From Amaricoccus macauensis_A (GTDB lineage: Bacteria; Pseudomonadota; Alphaproteobacteria; Rhodobacterales; Rhodobacteraceae): 64,000 nucleotides of DNA. Both the position numbers and the translations under genes were made by a program. This document shows, in pieces, positions 26,203-37,654 of this stretch (positions are counted from its first letter, which is position 1; every line of letters starts with the position of its first letter). Under the pieces are notes generated by a model. That model did not search any database. It saw nothing but the letters and a program-made list of their open reading frames with translations, and had not been told where the DNA came from. The stretch lies in assembly GCF_049800915.1 (NCBI RefSeq), contig NZ_JBNAFY010000007.1, positions 1 through 64,000 of the forward strand, read 5' to 3'.

Positions 26203-26907
26203 TCAGAAGGTGAACCAGGTTCCGAATTTCACGCCCATGGAATCGTCTCCGGCGACCGAACCGATGAAGCCGAGCTGGATGTGGATCCTTTCACCGAACT
26301 TCCGAACAACGGAGGGCGCCAGGCGGATGATGGGATCATCATCGCCGTAGCGGCCCGTCTGGACCTGCATGATGCCCATCCAGTTTTCGCTCGGCTTGAG
26401 GCCAACTGTGAAATCCGCCTTGTAGCCGAAGTCCTTGCTCGCGAAACGGTAGGCCGCCGAAGCTTCGACCCCGGCCCAGCCGTTGCCCCAGCGGCTTTCG
26501 AAGCCCTTGCCCCAGGACATCCCCGGCTTGATCCGCCATTGCCGGCCGTATTCAGGCTCAGTGAGCTGGCCGATCCCCAGTGAGGCGGCAACCCTGTGGC
26601 CGTTCTCCCAGGCCCGGACCGGGCGGCGGAGAAACAGGTTCCAGGCGGATGCCTCGTCCTGATCTCCGCGCGCAAACCCGGCGTCGAGACCGGCAGTGAT
26701 CTCGGGTGTGAGCCCGTATTCGGCATAGAGCGAGGAATAGCTGCGCACGTCCTGCACCGCTTCGAGCACGGTTCGCGCGCCAGTGCTCATGGTCTGGCTG
26801 ACGGCAATGAACACCTGTCCTTCCTCGCGCGGCCACGCACCTGCCCGTGCCTCGCCTGCGGACAGGCAAAACAGCAGAGCCAGGATCTGGGACACAAGCC
26901 GGCACAT
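26203..26907 (-). CDS. Predicted outer-membrane beta-barrel protein
   Basis: The 234-residue protein has a signal peptide (about residues 1-23, ending EARAGA), then alternating amphipathic strands rich in aromatic residues and glycine. It ends SMGVKFGTWFTF, with the terminal Phe that the BAM complex recognises. I cannot name the family. ATG 26907 with GAGGTG upstream is preferred over a GTG at 26916. It is convergent with the ArsR gene. A G/C-rich stem at about 26178-26203 (AGGGGG ... CCCCCT) may terminate both. Confidence 0.65.
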   Translation of the reverse strand: MCRLVSQILALLFCLSAGEARAGAWPREEGQVFIAVSQTMSTGARTVLEAVQDVRSYSSLYAEYGLTPEITAGLDAGFARGDQDEASAWNLFLRRPVRAWENGHRVAASLGIGQLTEPEYGRQWRIKPGMSWGKGFESRWGNGWAGVEASAAYRFASKDFGYKADFTVGLKPSENWMGIMQVQTGRYGDDDPIIRLAPSVVRKFGERIHIQLGFIGSVAGDDSMGVKFGTWFTF

Positions 26908-27169
26908 GAACAACACCTCGAAAGCCGTGACCAGATCGCCGCGAACATGGTAAAGATACGCTGAAACTCTCGATCAAATTCCCTGCATTTGATCCCCGCT
27001 CGGGGGTCGGGGAATTAAGGTCTGGGCGGCATGATGCGTCTTGTGCCGGGCCCGTGTTCTCGCCCGCACATGCCGTCGTTCCAGAGGGGTCGGGGTCTTA
27101 GCCTCTCTGGCCGATGACCGAGTCGATTGAGTTTTGGGTGACCCGATCCTGGGGAAGAGGGGTTCAGGG

Positions 27170-27814
27170 ATGAGTAACTTGCGCATATTGGCCGCCGGAA
27201 TGGGGCTATCGATACTCCTGTCGGGGTGCATGATGGAAACGGGGCCGGTGGTCGAGGCCGCGCCGCAGGAGCCGGCGGTCGATCAGGCCTATTACGCCTC
27301 GCGCGCGGACGGGTCGCGCACGCTGCCGGCGATCGACATCGAGGACTACCACCCGGCGCTCCTGCGCAACGAGGTGGAGTTCGAGACCACCGAGGCGCCC
27401 GGAACGGTCGTGATCGATACGAAGGGACCGTTTCTCTACCTCGTGCAAGGCGAGGGAAAGGCGATCCGCTACGGCATTGCCATCGGACGCACGGGTTTCG
27501 GCTGGACCGGCGAGGGTGTGATCGCGCGCCGTGCCCAATGGCCGCGCTGGACGCCGCCGCCCGAGATGATCAAGCGTGACCCGAGCCTCGCGAAATGGGC
27601 CGGCGGACAGCCGGGCGGGGTGCACAATCCACTCGGGGCGCGGGCGCTCTACATCTACTTCAACGGGCGCGACTCGGGCTATCGCATTCACGGAACCAAT
27701 TCGCCGCGGAGCATCGGCTATGCGGCCTCCTCTGGCTGCTTCCGGATGCTCAATCAAGACGTGATCGATCTCTATGATCGGGTCCCGGCCGGCACGCGGG
27801 TCGTCGTGCTGTGA
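27170..27814 (+). CDS. L,D-transpeptidase (YkuD family) lipoprotein
   Basis: The 214-residue protein has a lipobox, LSGC with Cys20, after a short hydrophobic signal, so it should be a lipid-anchored periplasmic enzyme. The YkuD catalytic domain spans about 80-214: YRIHGTN provides the histidine and SSGCFRM the nucleophile, Cys190, with Ser in place of the more common His before Gly-Cys. Such enzymes make 3-3 peptidoglycan cross-links or attach proteins to peptidoglycan. The ATG at 27170 follows AGAGGGG and AGGG. It is convergent with the Lrp gene, with a shared hairpin between them. Confidence 0.9.
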   Translation: MSNLRILAAGMGLSILLSGCMMETGPVVEAAPQEPAVDQAYYASRADGSRTLPAIDIEDYHPALLRNEVEFETTEAPGTVVIDTKGPFLYLVQGEGKAIRYGIAIGRTGFGWTGEGVIARRAQWPRWTPPPEMIKRDPSLAKWAGGQPGGVHNPLGARALYIYFNGRDSGYRIHGTNSPRSIGYAASSGCFRMLNQDVIDLYDRVPAGTRVVVL

Positions 27815-27822
27815 CACGCTTG

Positions 27823-27845
27823 CGGGCCTGATCCTTTCAGGCCCG
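27823..27845. terminator. Shared hairpin between convergent genes
   Basis: CGGGCCTG, 7-base loop, CAGGCCCG: an 8-bp perfect stem between the L,D-transpeptidase stop and the Lrp stop, which it overlaps. The T-run is weak, so a bidirectional terminator is likely but not certain. Confidence 0.55.
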
Positions 27846-28280
27846 TTCGTCCTTGGGCGAGCCCATCACAACGTAGGTGACGATCGAGTTCACCTGCGGC
27901 AGGGTTCCAAGAACATCGGTGTGGAAGATCTTGTAGGCCGCGAGGTCTGCCACCTCCACGCGAAGAAGATATTCCACCGTTCCGGTGATGTTGTGACACT
28001 CACGCACTTCCGGCGCGCGGGTCACGGCACGCTCGAACGCCTCCTGCGCCGCCTTTGTGTGAACTGAAAGCCCGACCGTCATGTAGGCGACGAAACCAGC
28101 TCCGCGTGCGGACGGGTCGATCACCGCGCGATACCCCCGGATCACACCGAATCGCTCAAGCTCCTGCACCCGGCGCAGGCAGGCCGAGGGCGAAAGGCCG
28201 ATTCGCTCCGCCAGATCGATATTGCTGATGCGCCCATCGCGGGAAAGTTCGCGCAATATCCGCTCGTCTTTCTCATCCAT
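27837..28280 (-). CDS. Lrp/AsnC-family transcriptional regulator
   Basis: The 147-residue regulator has an N-terminal HTH (RISNIDLAERIGLSPSACLRRVQELE, about residues 18-43) and a C-terminal RAM ligand-binding domain (HNITGTVEYLLRVEV, VLGTLPQVNSIVTYVVM). Such proteins respond to amino acids. It is divergent from a LysE-family exporter 80 bp away, the usual pairing in which an Lrp-type protein controls amino-acid export. I use the ATG at 28280; a TTG at 28289 is in frame. Confidence 0.9.
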   Translation of the reverse strand: MDEKDERILRELSRDGRISNIDLAERIGLSPSACLRRVQELERFGVIRGYRAVIDPSARGAGFVAYMTVGLSVHTKAAQEAFERAVTRAPEVRECHNITGTVEYLLRVEVADLAAYKIFHTDVLGTLPQVNSIVTYVVMGSPKDERA

Positions 28281-28361
28281 GATCGTCAATCATTGTGTAA
28301 TCTACGCTCAGAAATGCATGTTTAGCGTCATATTGTGCGCATGATCGCATAGGATTGCGTC

Positions 28362-28964
28362 ATGACACAAGAACAGCTCATTGCCCTCGCCTTCTTCGTC
28401 TTCGTCGCAACCGTGACGCCAGGACCGAACAACCTCATGCTCATGGCGTCGGGGGCCAATTTCGGTGTTCGCCGGACAGTGCCGCACATGCTCGGCATTT
28501 CCTTCGGCATGTTCACGATGGTCGGACTGGTGGGCGTCGGGCTGATCCGGGTCTTCGAAATCTGGCCGGTGACGGGAATTGTCCTGAAGGTCGTCGGGGT
28601 CGTCTACCTGCTCTACCTTGCCGTAAAGATTGCCACCGCCGCCCCGCTCGAGACCGAAAGCGAGGCACAGGTTGACCCCAGACCCTTCAGTTTCGTGCAG
28701 GCCGCGCTGTTCCAGCTTGTGAATCCGAAGGCCTGGACCATCATGGTGACGGCCTTGAGCGTCTATGCCCCGGCGCGCGAACTGGGTTCGGTATTCCTGG
28801 TCGCGGCGGCCTTCGTGCTGATCGGTTTGCCGTCAATCAGTCTCTGGGCGGCCTTCGGCGAACGTCTGCGCGGGTTTCTCTCAGCGCCTGTCCGACTACG
28901 GTATTTCAACATTGCGGTGGCAGCCCTTCTCGTTGCCTCGCTTTACCCGATCATCACGGCCTGA
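28362..28964 (+). CDS. LysE-family amino-acid exporter
   Basis: The 200-residue inner-membrane protein has six hydrophobic segments and the LysE/RhtB signature ATVTPGPNNLMLMASG near residue 16, plus LVNPKAWTIMVTA around 120. These proteins export amino acids or related metabolites by proton antiport. The exact substrate is not visible. The divergent Lrp-type gene is its probable regulator. Confidence 0.9.
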   Translation: MTQEQLIALAFFVFVATVTPGPNNLMLMASGANFGVRRTVPHMLGISFGMFTMVGLVGVGLIRVFEIWPVTGIVLKVVGVVYLLYLAVKIATAAPLETESEAQVDPRPFSFVQAALFQLVNPKAWTIMVTALSVYAPARELGSVFLVAAAFVLIGLPSISLWAAFGERLRGFLSAPVRLRYFNIAVAALLVASLYPIITA

Positions 28965-29052
28965 TCCTTTCTGAGGCCAGGGGTCCACACCCGGCGTACA
29001 ATCGCGGGTCGCCCCCCTTGCCAAGCCCAGGCCCAGGGCAGATATTCCGCCG

Positions 29053-31041
29053 ATGAATTTGCCTCAGGCCTTCCTCGACGAAATCCGGGATCGTGTTTCG
29101 CTCGCGCAGGTCGTGGGCCGCAAGGTCACTTGGGATCCGCGCAAGAGCAACGCCGCACGGGGAGACTACTGGTCCCCCTGCCCCTTTCACCAGGAAAAGA
29201 CCGCGTCATTCCACGTGGATGACGTGAAGGGCTATTATTACTGCTTCGGCTGCCAGGCGAAGGGCAACGTTTTCAGCTTCCTGCGAGACAGCGAAAACAT
29301 GGGCTTCATGGAAGCGGTAGAGCTTTTGGCGGGCCAGGCCGGGCTTGCGATGCCGGCGCGCGATCCTGCCGCCGCCGCCCGTGCCGAAGAAGCCAAGGGG
29401 CTGGCCGAAGCCATGGAAGCGGCGGTGCAGTTCTATCGGCTTCAGCTCAATTCTGCCCGCGCGACAGAAGCGAGAACCTACCTCGAGGGACGGGATCTCT
29501 CGCCCGCGGCGATCGAGCGATTCGAGATCGGCTTCGCGCCGGAGGGGCGGACGGTCCTGATCGAACACCTTCGGGGCAAGGGGTTCTCGATGGAGCGGAT
29601 CGTGGAGGCTGGACTGGCCGGAAAGCCGCGCGACGGCGGTTCGCCCTATGACCGCTTCCGCGGGCGCATCATGTTCCCGATCCGCGATACCCGCGGACGG
29701 GCCATTGCCTTCGGGGCGCGTGCCATCCGGCCGGGACAGGAACCGAAATACCTCAATTCCCCGGAGACACCGCTCTTCGACAAGGGGGCCAATCTCTACA
29801 ACGTCGGGCCGGCCCGCACGGCGGCGAAGAAATGCGGCCAACTGGTGATCGTCGAAGGCTACATGGATGTGATCGCACTGGCGCAGGCCGGCATCGACCA
29901 TGCTGTTGCGCCGCTCGGCACCGCGATTACCGAGACGCAGCTGCGCAAGCTCTGGGATCTCTGCCCGGAACCCGTCGTGGCCCTTGATGGCGACAAGGCG
30001 GGAATGGGGGCGGCGCATCGGCTGATTTCCCTGGCGCTGCCGCTTCTCGAAGCCGGCAAGGCCCTGCGTTTCGTGATTCTCCCCGCCGATTCGGATCCGG
30101 ACGATATCGTGCGACTCGGGGGCGCGAAGGCGATGGAGGAGGTGCTCGCGAAATCCCTGCCGATGATCGATCTGATCTGGACCAAGGAGACGGAGGGCCA
30201 CCCCCTCGACAGCCCGGAACGGCGGGCGGCTCTGGATCAGCGCCTGCGCCAGCGGATCGAGGCGATCGCGGACGAACGGCTGCGGGCGCACTACTGGAGC
30301 GAGATCAAGACACGCCGCGCTACGCTTTTCGCGCCGAAGCGGGAAGCGGGAAGACCGCGCGGCCAGATGCCCGGACGAGGCCCCGCGCGCCGTGGTGCCC
30401 CGCGCTGGAGCCCGCCTGCCGCGCCGCGCCCGGAAACGCTCGCATCGCTTCTCGGGGCCGGTGCCGCCGGGGCGCTGGCCGAAAGCCGGATCCGGGAATG
30501 CGCCATACTTGCGGGCTGTATCGCCCACCCCGAGCTGGCGGCGGAGTTCGAGGATCGGCTCGAACGGATTGCCTTCACCTGCGATGATCTCGAAAAAATT
30601 CGTGACGCCCTCTTGTCTTGCGTCGATGAGTCCCTAAGTCACCCCAATCCGACCGAATGGATCGGAACCGCCATAGGCCGGCGCATAGGCCGCGACCCTT
30701 ATACCGAGTTGTTCGCCCCTGGACAGGTGCGGGCCAATCGGCATCTGTCGCGAGACGCAACTCCCGAACAGGCTCGCCGCGCTATTGACGAGGAATTAAC
30801 ACGCCATGCTGCAATACTTGGCAGACTTTCCGAAACCTCGGAAGCCGAACGGGAAATCTCAGAGGCCGAGGATGACGGGGTCGCCTGGAGGTTGAGTCAG
30901 GCAGCACAGGCGCGGTTCGAGGCGGATACGCGACCGCTTGCCGAACATGCCGGAACTTCCACGCAAGACGAGATGTCACTGTCGCTCGAACTGGACCAGA
31001 TGATCGAACGCCACAAGTCTCGACCGAAGAAGAATCGATGA
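29053..31041 (+). CDS. dnaG: DNA primase DnaG
   Basis: The 662-residue primase makes RNA primers at the replication fork. The CHC2 zinc-binding domain has Cys43, His46, Cys64 and Cys67. The catalytic core contains RFRGRIMFPI and the TOPRIM motif VIVEGYMDVIAL near residue 270, with ALDGDKAG as the metal-binding acidic site. The C-terminal helicase-interaction region is variable and charged. It is followed after 86 bp by rpoD, the classical macromolecular-synthesis arrangement, here without rpsU or the GatB-like yqeY. Confidence 0.96.
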   Translation: MNLPQAFLDEIRDRVSLAQVVGRKVTWDPRKSNAARGDYWSPCPFHQEKTASFHVDDVKGYYYCFGCQAKGNVFSFLRDSENMGFMEAVELLAGQAGLAMPARDPAAAARAEEAKGLAEAMEAAVQFYRLQLNSARATEARTYLEGRDLSPAAIERFEIGFAPEGRTVLIEHLRGKGFSMERIVEAGLAGKPRDGGSPYDRFRGRIMFPIRDTRGRAIAFGARAIRPGQEPKYLNSPETPLFDKGANLYNVGPARTAAKKCGQLVIVEGYMDVIALAQAGIDHAVAPLGTAITETQLRKLWDLCPEPVVALDGDKAGMGAAHRLISLALPLLEAGKALRFVILPADSDPDDIVRLGGAKAMEEVLAKSLPMIDLIWTKETEGHPLDSPERRAALDQRLRQRIEAIADERLRAHYWSEIKTRRATLFAPKREAGRPRGQMPGRGPARRGAPRWSPPAAPRPETLASLLGAGAAGALAESRIRECAILAGCIAHPELAAEFEDRLERIAFTCDDLEKIRDALLSCVDESLSHPNPTEWIGTAIGRRIGRDPYTELFAPGQVRANRHLSRDATPEQARRAIDEELTRHAAILGRLSETSEAEREISEAEDDGVAWRLSQAAQARFEADTRPLAEHAGTSTQDEMSLSLELDQMIERHKSRPKKNR

Positions 31042-31127
31042 TGACATTGCGAATCAACGATTCGTAATGGATTAACGTATTTCATCCCGAATCACCGAAT
31101 CATTCGGGCATCAAAACGGAGCCGCCT

Positions 31128-33179
<2,052 letters not shown>

Positions 33180-33206
33180 TCGGGATCAAAGAGAGGAAAC
33201 CCGACG

Positions 33207-33488
33207 ATGTCCCTTCTGTCCCGTCTCTTCGGGGGAGGATCCTCCTCCACTCCGGCCCCGAAATCGGAGCCGGTGGCTCATGAGGGCTACAGGATCTATC
33301 CCGAGCCTGCCAAGGAAAGCGGCGGGTTTCGCATCGGTGCGCGGATCGAGAAGGACATCGACGGTGAGACGAAGAGCCACCAGATGATCCGTGCGGATAT
33401 CTGCACCTCCGCCGAGCAGGCGGAGGAGGCTTCGATCGGCAAGGCCAAACAACTGATCGACCAGCAAGGCGACAAGATCTTCGGGTAG
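33207..33488 (+). CDS. HlyU-family protein
   Basis: The 93-residue protein has a short Ser/Pro-rich N-terminus, then the HlyU domain (YRIYPEPAKESGGFRIGARIEK, QMIRADICTSAEQAEEASI, AKQLIDQQGDKIF). In Vibrio, HlyU was named as a haemolysin activator, but this short family is widespread in alphaproteobacteria and its role there is not known. It follows rpoD by 27 bp and is ended by an intrinsic terminator. Confidence 0.85.
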   Translation: MSLLSRLFGGGSSSTPAPKSEPVAHEGYRIYPEPAKESGGFRIGARIEKDIDGETKSHQMIRADICTSAEQAEEASIGKAKQLIDQQGDKIFG

Positions 33489-33520
33489 CGCACCCGCACT
33501 TCTATGCGCTCTGCTTCGTT

Positions 33521-33546
33521 AGACAGGCCCGTCGGCCTGTCTTTTT
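33521..33546. terminator. Rho-independent terminator after the HlyU gene
   Basis: AGACAGGCC, loop CGTC, GGCCTGTCT, then a T-run: a 9-bp stem 33 bases after the HlyU-family stop. It lies between this gene and the convergent kdgK and may serve both. Confidence 0.9.
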
Positions 33547-33559
33547 CATTACATGCCGA

Positions 33560-34480
33560 TCAACTGACAAAAGTGGCCGCGTCGAGTTCGACGAGGGCAC
33601 CGCGATGCCCGATCACGAAGGCTGCCACCTCTGCACCGGCAATGAGGGCGGAGGTGTGATCCGCTCCCCGCAGGCTCGCGGACAGAAAGCCGGCGTTGAA
33701 GCTGTCCCCGGCGGCCGTGGTATCGACCACGGATTGCGAGGGTTCGACAACGTGGCTCGTCACCTGCCCGTCCGCCAAGCTCACCATTTCGCCTGGCCCG
33801 TTCTTGACCACGATGGTCGTCGGGCCTGCATCCCGGTATCGCTCCAACGTCGCGTGAGGGTCCGCATCGCCGAAATATGTCGCTTCGTCGTCATGGGATG
33901 GCAGGACGATATCGCTGACGCGGGCGGCGTCCATCACGGCCCGGCACATTGTCGCCTCATCTTCCCAGAGTTTTGGCCGCAGGTTGGTATCGAAGACGAT
34001 CCGCGTGCCCTTGTCACGCGCGGCGCGCAACTGGCTCAGCAGGGTTTCCCGGTCCTCCGGGGAAAGAATGGCGATCGTGATCCCGGAGAAATAGGCGATC
34101 TCCGCCCCATCGAGAGCGGCCTCGAGCCGTTCGGGCGACTGGCAGATGCGCCGGGCCGCACTGTCGCTCCGCCAGTAGGAGAAGCTGCGCTCGCCGTCTT
34201 TAAGTTCGATCATGTAGAGCCCGATCGTGCTGTCCGAGCGGCGTTCGATATGGGTTGTCCCGATCCCGCATTCCTCGAGGAAACCGGTCATGCGCCGGGA
34301 GATCGCATCGGACCCGACGGCGGTGACGTAATCAACCGACCATGCGGCCGGTAGCAGCTTTCGCGCATACCAGGCGGTGTTGAACGTGTCTCCGGCGAAC
34401 CCGAGTGCGTAGTGGTCCTGCTGCCCGGATGGCGCGAGTTCGACCATGCATTCCCCGATGCTCACGATGCGCTGGCTCAT
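33560..34480 (-). CDS. kdgK: 2-keto-3-deoxygluconate kinase (PfkB family)
   Basis: The 306-residue sugar kinase phosphorylates 2-keto-3-deoxygluconate to KDPG for the Entner-Doudoroff aldolase. PfkB features are present: the N-terminal VSIGECMVEL and GFAGDTFNTAWY sugar-binding region, the FDTNLRPKLW segment typical of KdgK, and the catalytic DTTAAGDSFNAGF near residue 250. The surrounding uronate genes support the KDG assignment over other ribokinase-like substrates. The ATG at 34480 has GGGGG upstream. It is downstream of, and probably cotranscribed with, the GntR gene. Confidence 0.9.
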   Translation of the reverse strand: MSQRIVSIGECMVELAPSGQQDHYALGFAGDTFNTAWYARKLLPAAWSVDYVTAVGSDAISRRMTGFLEECGIGTTHIERRSDSTIGLYMIELKDGERSFSYWRSDSAARRICQSPERLEAALDGAEIAYFSGITIAILSPEDRETLLSQLRAARDKGTRIVFDTNLRPKLWEDEATMCRAVMDAARVSDIVLPSHDDEATYFGDADPHATLERYRDAGPTTIVVKNGPGEMVSLADGQVTSHVVEPSQSVVDTTAAGDSFNAGFLSASLRGADHTSALIAGAEVAAFVIGHRGALVELDAATFVS

Positions 34481-34532
34481 GCGATGAGCCCCCGCAGGCT
34501 CATGTTCCCCGGCTTGCTCCCTGCCCCTCGTT

Positions 34533-35234
34533 TCATTCCATCGCCTCCTTGAAAAATGCAGCATGATCGTTGCGGATCTGCTCGATCAACCCCTCGATAC
34601 GCCCCAGGTGCGCCCGCATGGAACCGACAGCCCGCGCCGTATCCGAAGACCGAATTGCTTCCACAATCTCCACATGATCGGCGAACGCCTGTTCCGAGGC
34701 AAAGCTGAGCGAAAGAAACCTTACACGATCCATATGGGCCTTTTGCATCTGGATAAGGTCCCAGGCAAAGGAAAGATCGGATCCGATGCAGATTGCCCTG
34801 TGCAACTCATCATCGATCGCGTGGAATTCCGCCTTGTTCCCGGCCTCCAGCGCGGCCTTCTGCCGTTCGAGGATCTCGTCGAGAACCGCGAGATCATCCG
34901 GTCCGAACTTCTCGCAGGCAACCCGAACCGTCTCGACCTCCAGGGCAGTCCGCAGGAATCGCGCCTCCAGAACAGCCGTGGTCGAAATCCGAGACACGAG
35001 TGTTGCGCGCTGCGGCCTTATCTCGATGAATCCCAGTTGCGACAGGCGATAGAACGCATCTCTTACCGGCTGACGGGAAACTCCCATCTGTTTAGCGACA
35101 TCCGCCTCCGAAATTCTCGATCCGGGCGGCAGATCCAGCGTCACGACCCGCTGATACAACTCGGCAAAAACCAGTTCGGTCACCGAGGCGATGCGGATCG
35201 GCTCGATGCCGCTGAGCTTTGCCCTGCCGGTCAT
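34533..35234 (-). CDS. GntR-family (FadR subfamily) regulator of the uronate locus
   Basis: The 233-residue regulator has an N-terminal winged helix (GSRISEADVAKQMGVSRQPVRDAFYRLSQLG) and an all-helical FCD ligand domain with the metal-binding H residues (FHAIDDELHRAI, ADHVEIVEAI). FadR-type regulators such as UxuR, ExuR and KdgR analogues control hexuronate genes by binding a sugar acid. The ATG at 35234 follows AAAGGAG. It is divergent from uxaC and upstream of kdgK, so it most likely represses both arms. The inducer is inferred, not visible. Confidence 0.9.
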   Translation of the reverse strand: MTGRAKLSGIEPIRIASVTELVFAELYQRVVTLDLPPGSRISEADVAKQMGVSRQPVRDAFYRLSQLGFIEIRPQRATLVSRISTTAVLEARFLRTALEVETVRVACEKFGPDDLAVLDEILERQKAALEAGNKAEFHAIDDELHRAICIGSDLSFAWDLIQMQKAHMDRVRFLSLSFASEQAFADHVEIVEAIRSSDTARAVGSMRAHLGRIEGLIEQIRNDHAAFFKEAME

Positions 35235-35262
35235 GACACTTCTCCTTTGACTCATCTTATAA

Positions 35263-35284
35263 ACTAGCATATTAGATTACTAGC
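35263..35284. promoter_or_regulatory. Candidate GntR operator between the regulator and uxaC
   Basis: The divergent spacer has an AT-rich block with ACTAGC repeated at 35263-35268 and 35279-35284, 16 bp apart, overlapping the probable promoters. Position and repetition suggest an operator; no published consensus was matched. Confidence 0.3.
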
Positions 35285-35326
35285 CGAACAGGAAGCATAA
35301 GTTGGCCGTAGCGGGGGAAATACCAC

Positions 35327-36742
35327 ATGACGTCACCGAACCTGCTCGATCCGGATCGTCTTTTCCCGGTCGAGTCGCGCACTCGCGGGATTGCCCGGGC
35401 GCTATATGAGGGAGTCCGGGGACTGCCGATCATCAGCCCGCATGGCCATACCGATCCCCGCTGGTATGCAGAGAACGAACGTTTCCCGGATCCGGCACAG
35501 CTTTTCGTGGTGCCCGACCACTACGTTTTTCGGATGCTCTGCTCGCAAGGCGTTGCTCTCGAAGACCTCGGGGTGCCCCGGATCGACGGTGGCCCGACCG
35601 AAACCGATGGTCGGAAGATCTGGCGGAGGTTCGCGGAGAATTTCCATTTTTTCCGCGGCACGCCGTCGGCCATGTGGATCAACCATTCCTTTGCCGAGGT
35701 GTTCGGTCTCGATACGCCGCTGAACCGCGACACTGCGGATCACCATTTCGATCACATCGACACCTGTCTTGCGAAGCCGGAGTTCCGGCCCCGCGCTCTC
35801 TTCGAGCGATTCGGGATCGAGGCAATCGCGACGACAGAAAGCCCGCTCGACGATCTGCGCTGGCATAGAATGCTGGCGGAATCGGACTGGACGGGGCGCG
35901 TGGTGACCGCCTACCGACCCGACGCGGTGATCGACCCGGATTTCGAAGGCTTTGCCGAGAATGTCGCGGCCTTCGGCGAAATCACCGGTTGCGATACCTC
36001 GACCTTCAACGGCTATCTGGAGGCCCACCGGAGGCGGCGTGCCTATTTCCGGGAGTTCGGCGCCACGAGCACCGATCACGGCCACCCGACTGCACGCACC
36101 GAGGATCTGCCCCGCAACCAGGTGGAAGCGATCTTTGCCCGCGCATTGGCCGGGGAGGCGACCGCAGAGGAGGCTGACGCCTTCCGCGGCCACATGCTGA
36201 CCGAGATGGCGCGCATGAGCCTCGAGGACGGAATGGTGATGCAGATCCATCCCGGGTCCGTGCGCAACCATTCAGGCCCGGTCATGGCGGCTCATGGGCG
36301 CGACATGGGCTTCGATATTCCGAGCCAAACCAATTATGTCCGCGCGCTCAAGCCGCTTCTGGACGCCGTGGGCATGGAGAAGGATCTGACCATTATCCTC
36401 TTCACGCTGGATGAGACCTCATACTCGCGCGAGCTTGCACCGCTCGCAGGCGTCTACCCGGCGCTGAAGCTCGGGCCGCCCTGGTGGTTCTTCGACAGCG
36501 CGGAAGGCATCAGGCGCTTCCGCGAAGCCACCACGGAAACCTGCGGCTTCTACAACACGGTGGGATTCAACGACGACACGCGGGCCTTCTGCTCCATCCC
36601 GGCCCGGCACGACGTCGCCAGGCGCTCGGACTGCGCATACCTCGCGACCCTCGTGGCTACGGGTCGCCTCACAGAAACAGAAGCGCACGAAGTTGCGCAC
36701 GATCTCGCCTACCGGTTGGCCAAACAGGCCTACAGGTTGTGA
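35327..36742 (+). CDS. uxaC: Glucuronate isomerase UxaC
   Basis: The 471-residue enzyme interconverts D-glucuronate and D-fructuronate (or galacturonate and tagaturonate). It belongs to the amidohydrolase-like UxaC family: the N-terminal ISPHGHTDPRWYAEN metal site, the central AIATTESPLDDLRWH, GMVMQIHPGSVRNHS, and KLGPPWWFFDSAEGIRRFRE near the C-terminus. Length is normal. It begins the plus-strand arm of the uronate locus, divergent from the GntR regulator, with an 87-bp gap before kduI. Confidence 0.96.
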   Translation: MTSPNLLDPDRLFPVESRTRGIARALYEGVRGLPIISPHGHTDPRWYAENERFPDPAQLFVVPDHYVFRMLCSQGVALEDLGVPRIDGGPTETDGRKIWRRFAENFHFFRGTPSAMWINHSFAEVFGLDTPLNRDTADHHFDHIDTCLAKPEFRPRALFERFGIEAIATTESPLDDLRWHRMLAESDWTGRVVTAYRPDAVIDPDFEGFAENVAAFGEITGCDTSTFNGYLEAHRRRRAYFREFGATSTDHGHPTARTEDLPRNQVEAIFARALAGEATAEEADAFRGHMLTEMARMSLEDGMVMQIHPGSVRNHSGPVMAAHGRDMGFDIPSQTNYVRALKPLLDAVGMEKDLTIILFTLDETSYSRELAPLAGVYPALKLGPPWWFFDSAEGIRRFREATTETCGFYNTVGFNDDTRAFCSIPARHDVARRSDCAYLATLVATGRLTETEAHEVAHDLAYRLAKQAYRL

Positions 36743-36829
36743 CACGTTCGACACCACACGCAGGCGCGACTTTGGACATGCGCATGACAGTGCGCGAAAT
36801 CAGACCTTTTCAGTATTGAGGACCTTCGA

Positions 36830-37654
36830 ATGCAAGCCGTGACCGTTCGCCACGCCATTGACCCCGCCACCGCCAAGACCCTCGACACCCAAGCCCTCCG
36901 CGACCACTTCCATGTGGGCGGGCTTTTCGAACCGGGCAAGATCACGCTCGTCTACAGCCATTATGACCGCCTGATCCTCGGCTCCGTCGTCCCGGATGGG
37001 GGAACACTCGAGCTCGACGCAGTCCAGAACACCGGCACATCGACGATCCTCGAGCGCCGCGAGATGGGGATCCTTAATGTCGGTGAAACAGGAACCGTCA
37101 CCACCGAGGGCAAAAGCTACGAGATGGGGCGCGGCGATGTGCTCTATATCGGCATGGGCGCGGGGCCCGTGGCGTTTTCCGGCCCGGGTCGCTTCTACGT
37201 GCTCTCCGCGCCGGCGCATCAGACCTATCCCACCCGGCTGATCAAGGTCGAGGAGGCGAAGCGCGTCGAACTTGGCGCCAAGGAAAGCGCGAACGAGCGT
37301 GTGATCCTGCAGTTCCTCCACCCGGACGTTCACAAGACCTGCCAGCTCACCATGGGCTACACCCAGTTCATGCCGGGTTCACTGTGGAACACGATGCCCT
37401 GCCACCTGCATGATCGCCGAATGGAGGCCTATCTCTATTTCGACCTGGCAGACGAGGCGCGGGTCTTCCACTTCATGGGGCGGCCCGAAGAAACCCGCCA
37501 TATCGTCATGAAGAATGAAGAGGCCGTGATCTCCCCGCCATGGTCGATCCATTCGGGCGCCGGCACCGGCTCCTATACGTTCTGCTGGGCGATGGCTGGC
37601 GACAATGCCGATTTCACCGACATGGACATGGTCGCGATGGAGGATCTGCGATGA
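36830..37654 (+). CDS. kduI: 5-keto-4-deoxyuronate isomerase KduI
   Basis: The 274-residue cupin-type zinc enzyme converts 5-keto-4-deoxyuronate to 2,5-diketo-3-deoxygluconate during breakdown of unsaturated uronates from pectin, glycosaminoglycans or similar polymers. Motifs include HFHVGGLFEPGKI, YSHYDRLILGS, the metal-binding TMPCHLHDRRMEAYLYFDL, and PPWSIHSGAGT. Length is as expected. Its stop overlaps the kduD start by ATGA. Confidence 0.96.
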   Translation: MQAVTVRHAIDPATAKTLDTQALRDHFHVGGLFEPGKITLVYSHYDRLILGSVVPDGGTLELDAVQNTGTSTILERREMGILNVGETGTVTTEGKSYEMGRGDVLYIGMGAGPVAFSGPGRFYVLSAPAHQTYPTRLIKVEEAKRVELGAKESANERVILQFLHPDVHKTCQLTMGYTQFMPGSLWNTMPCHLHDRRMEAYLYFDLADEARVFHFMGRPEETRHIVMKNEEAVISPPWSIHSGAGTGSYTFCWAMAGDNADFTDMDMVAMEDLR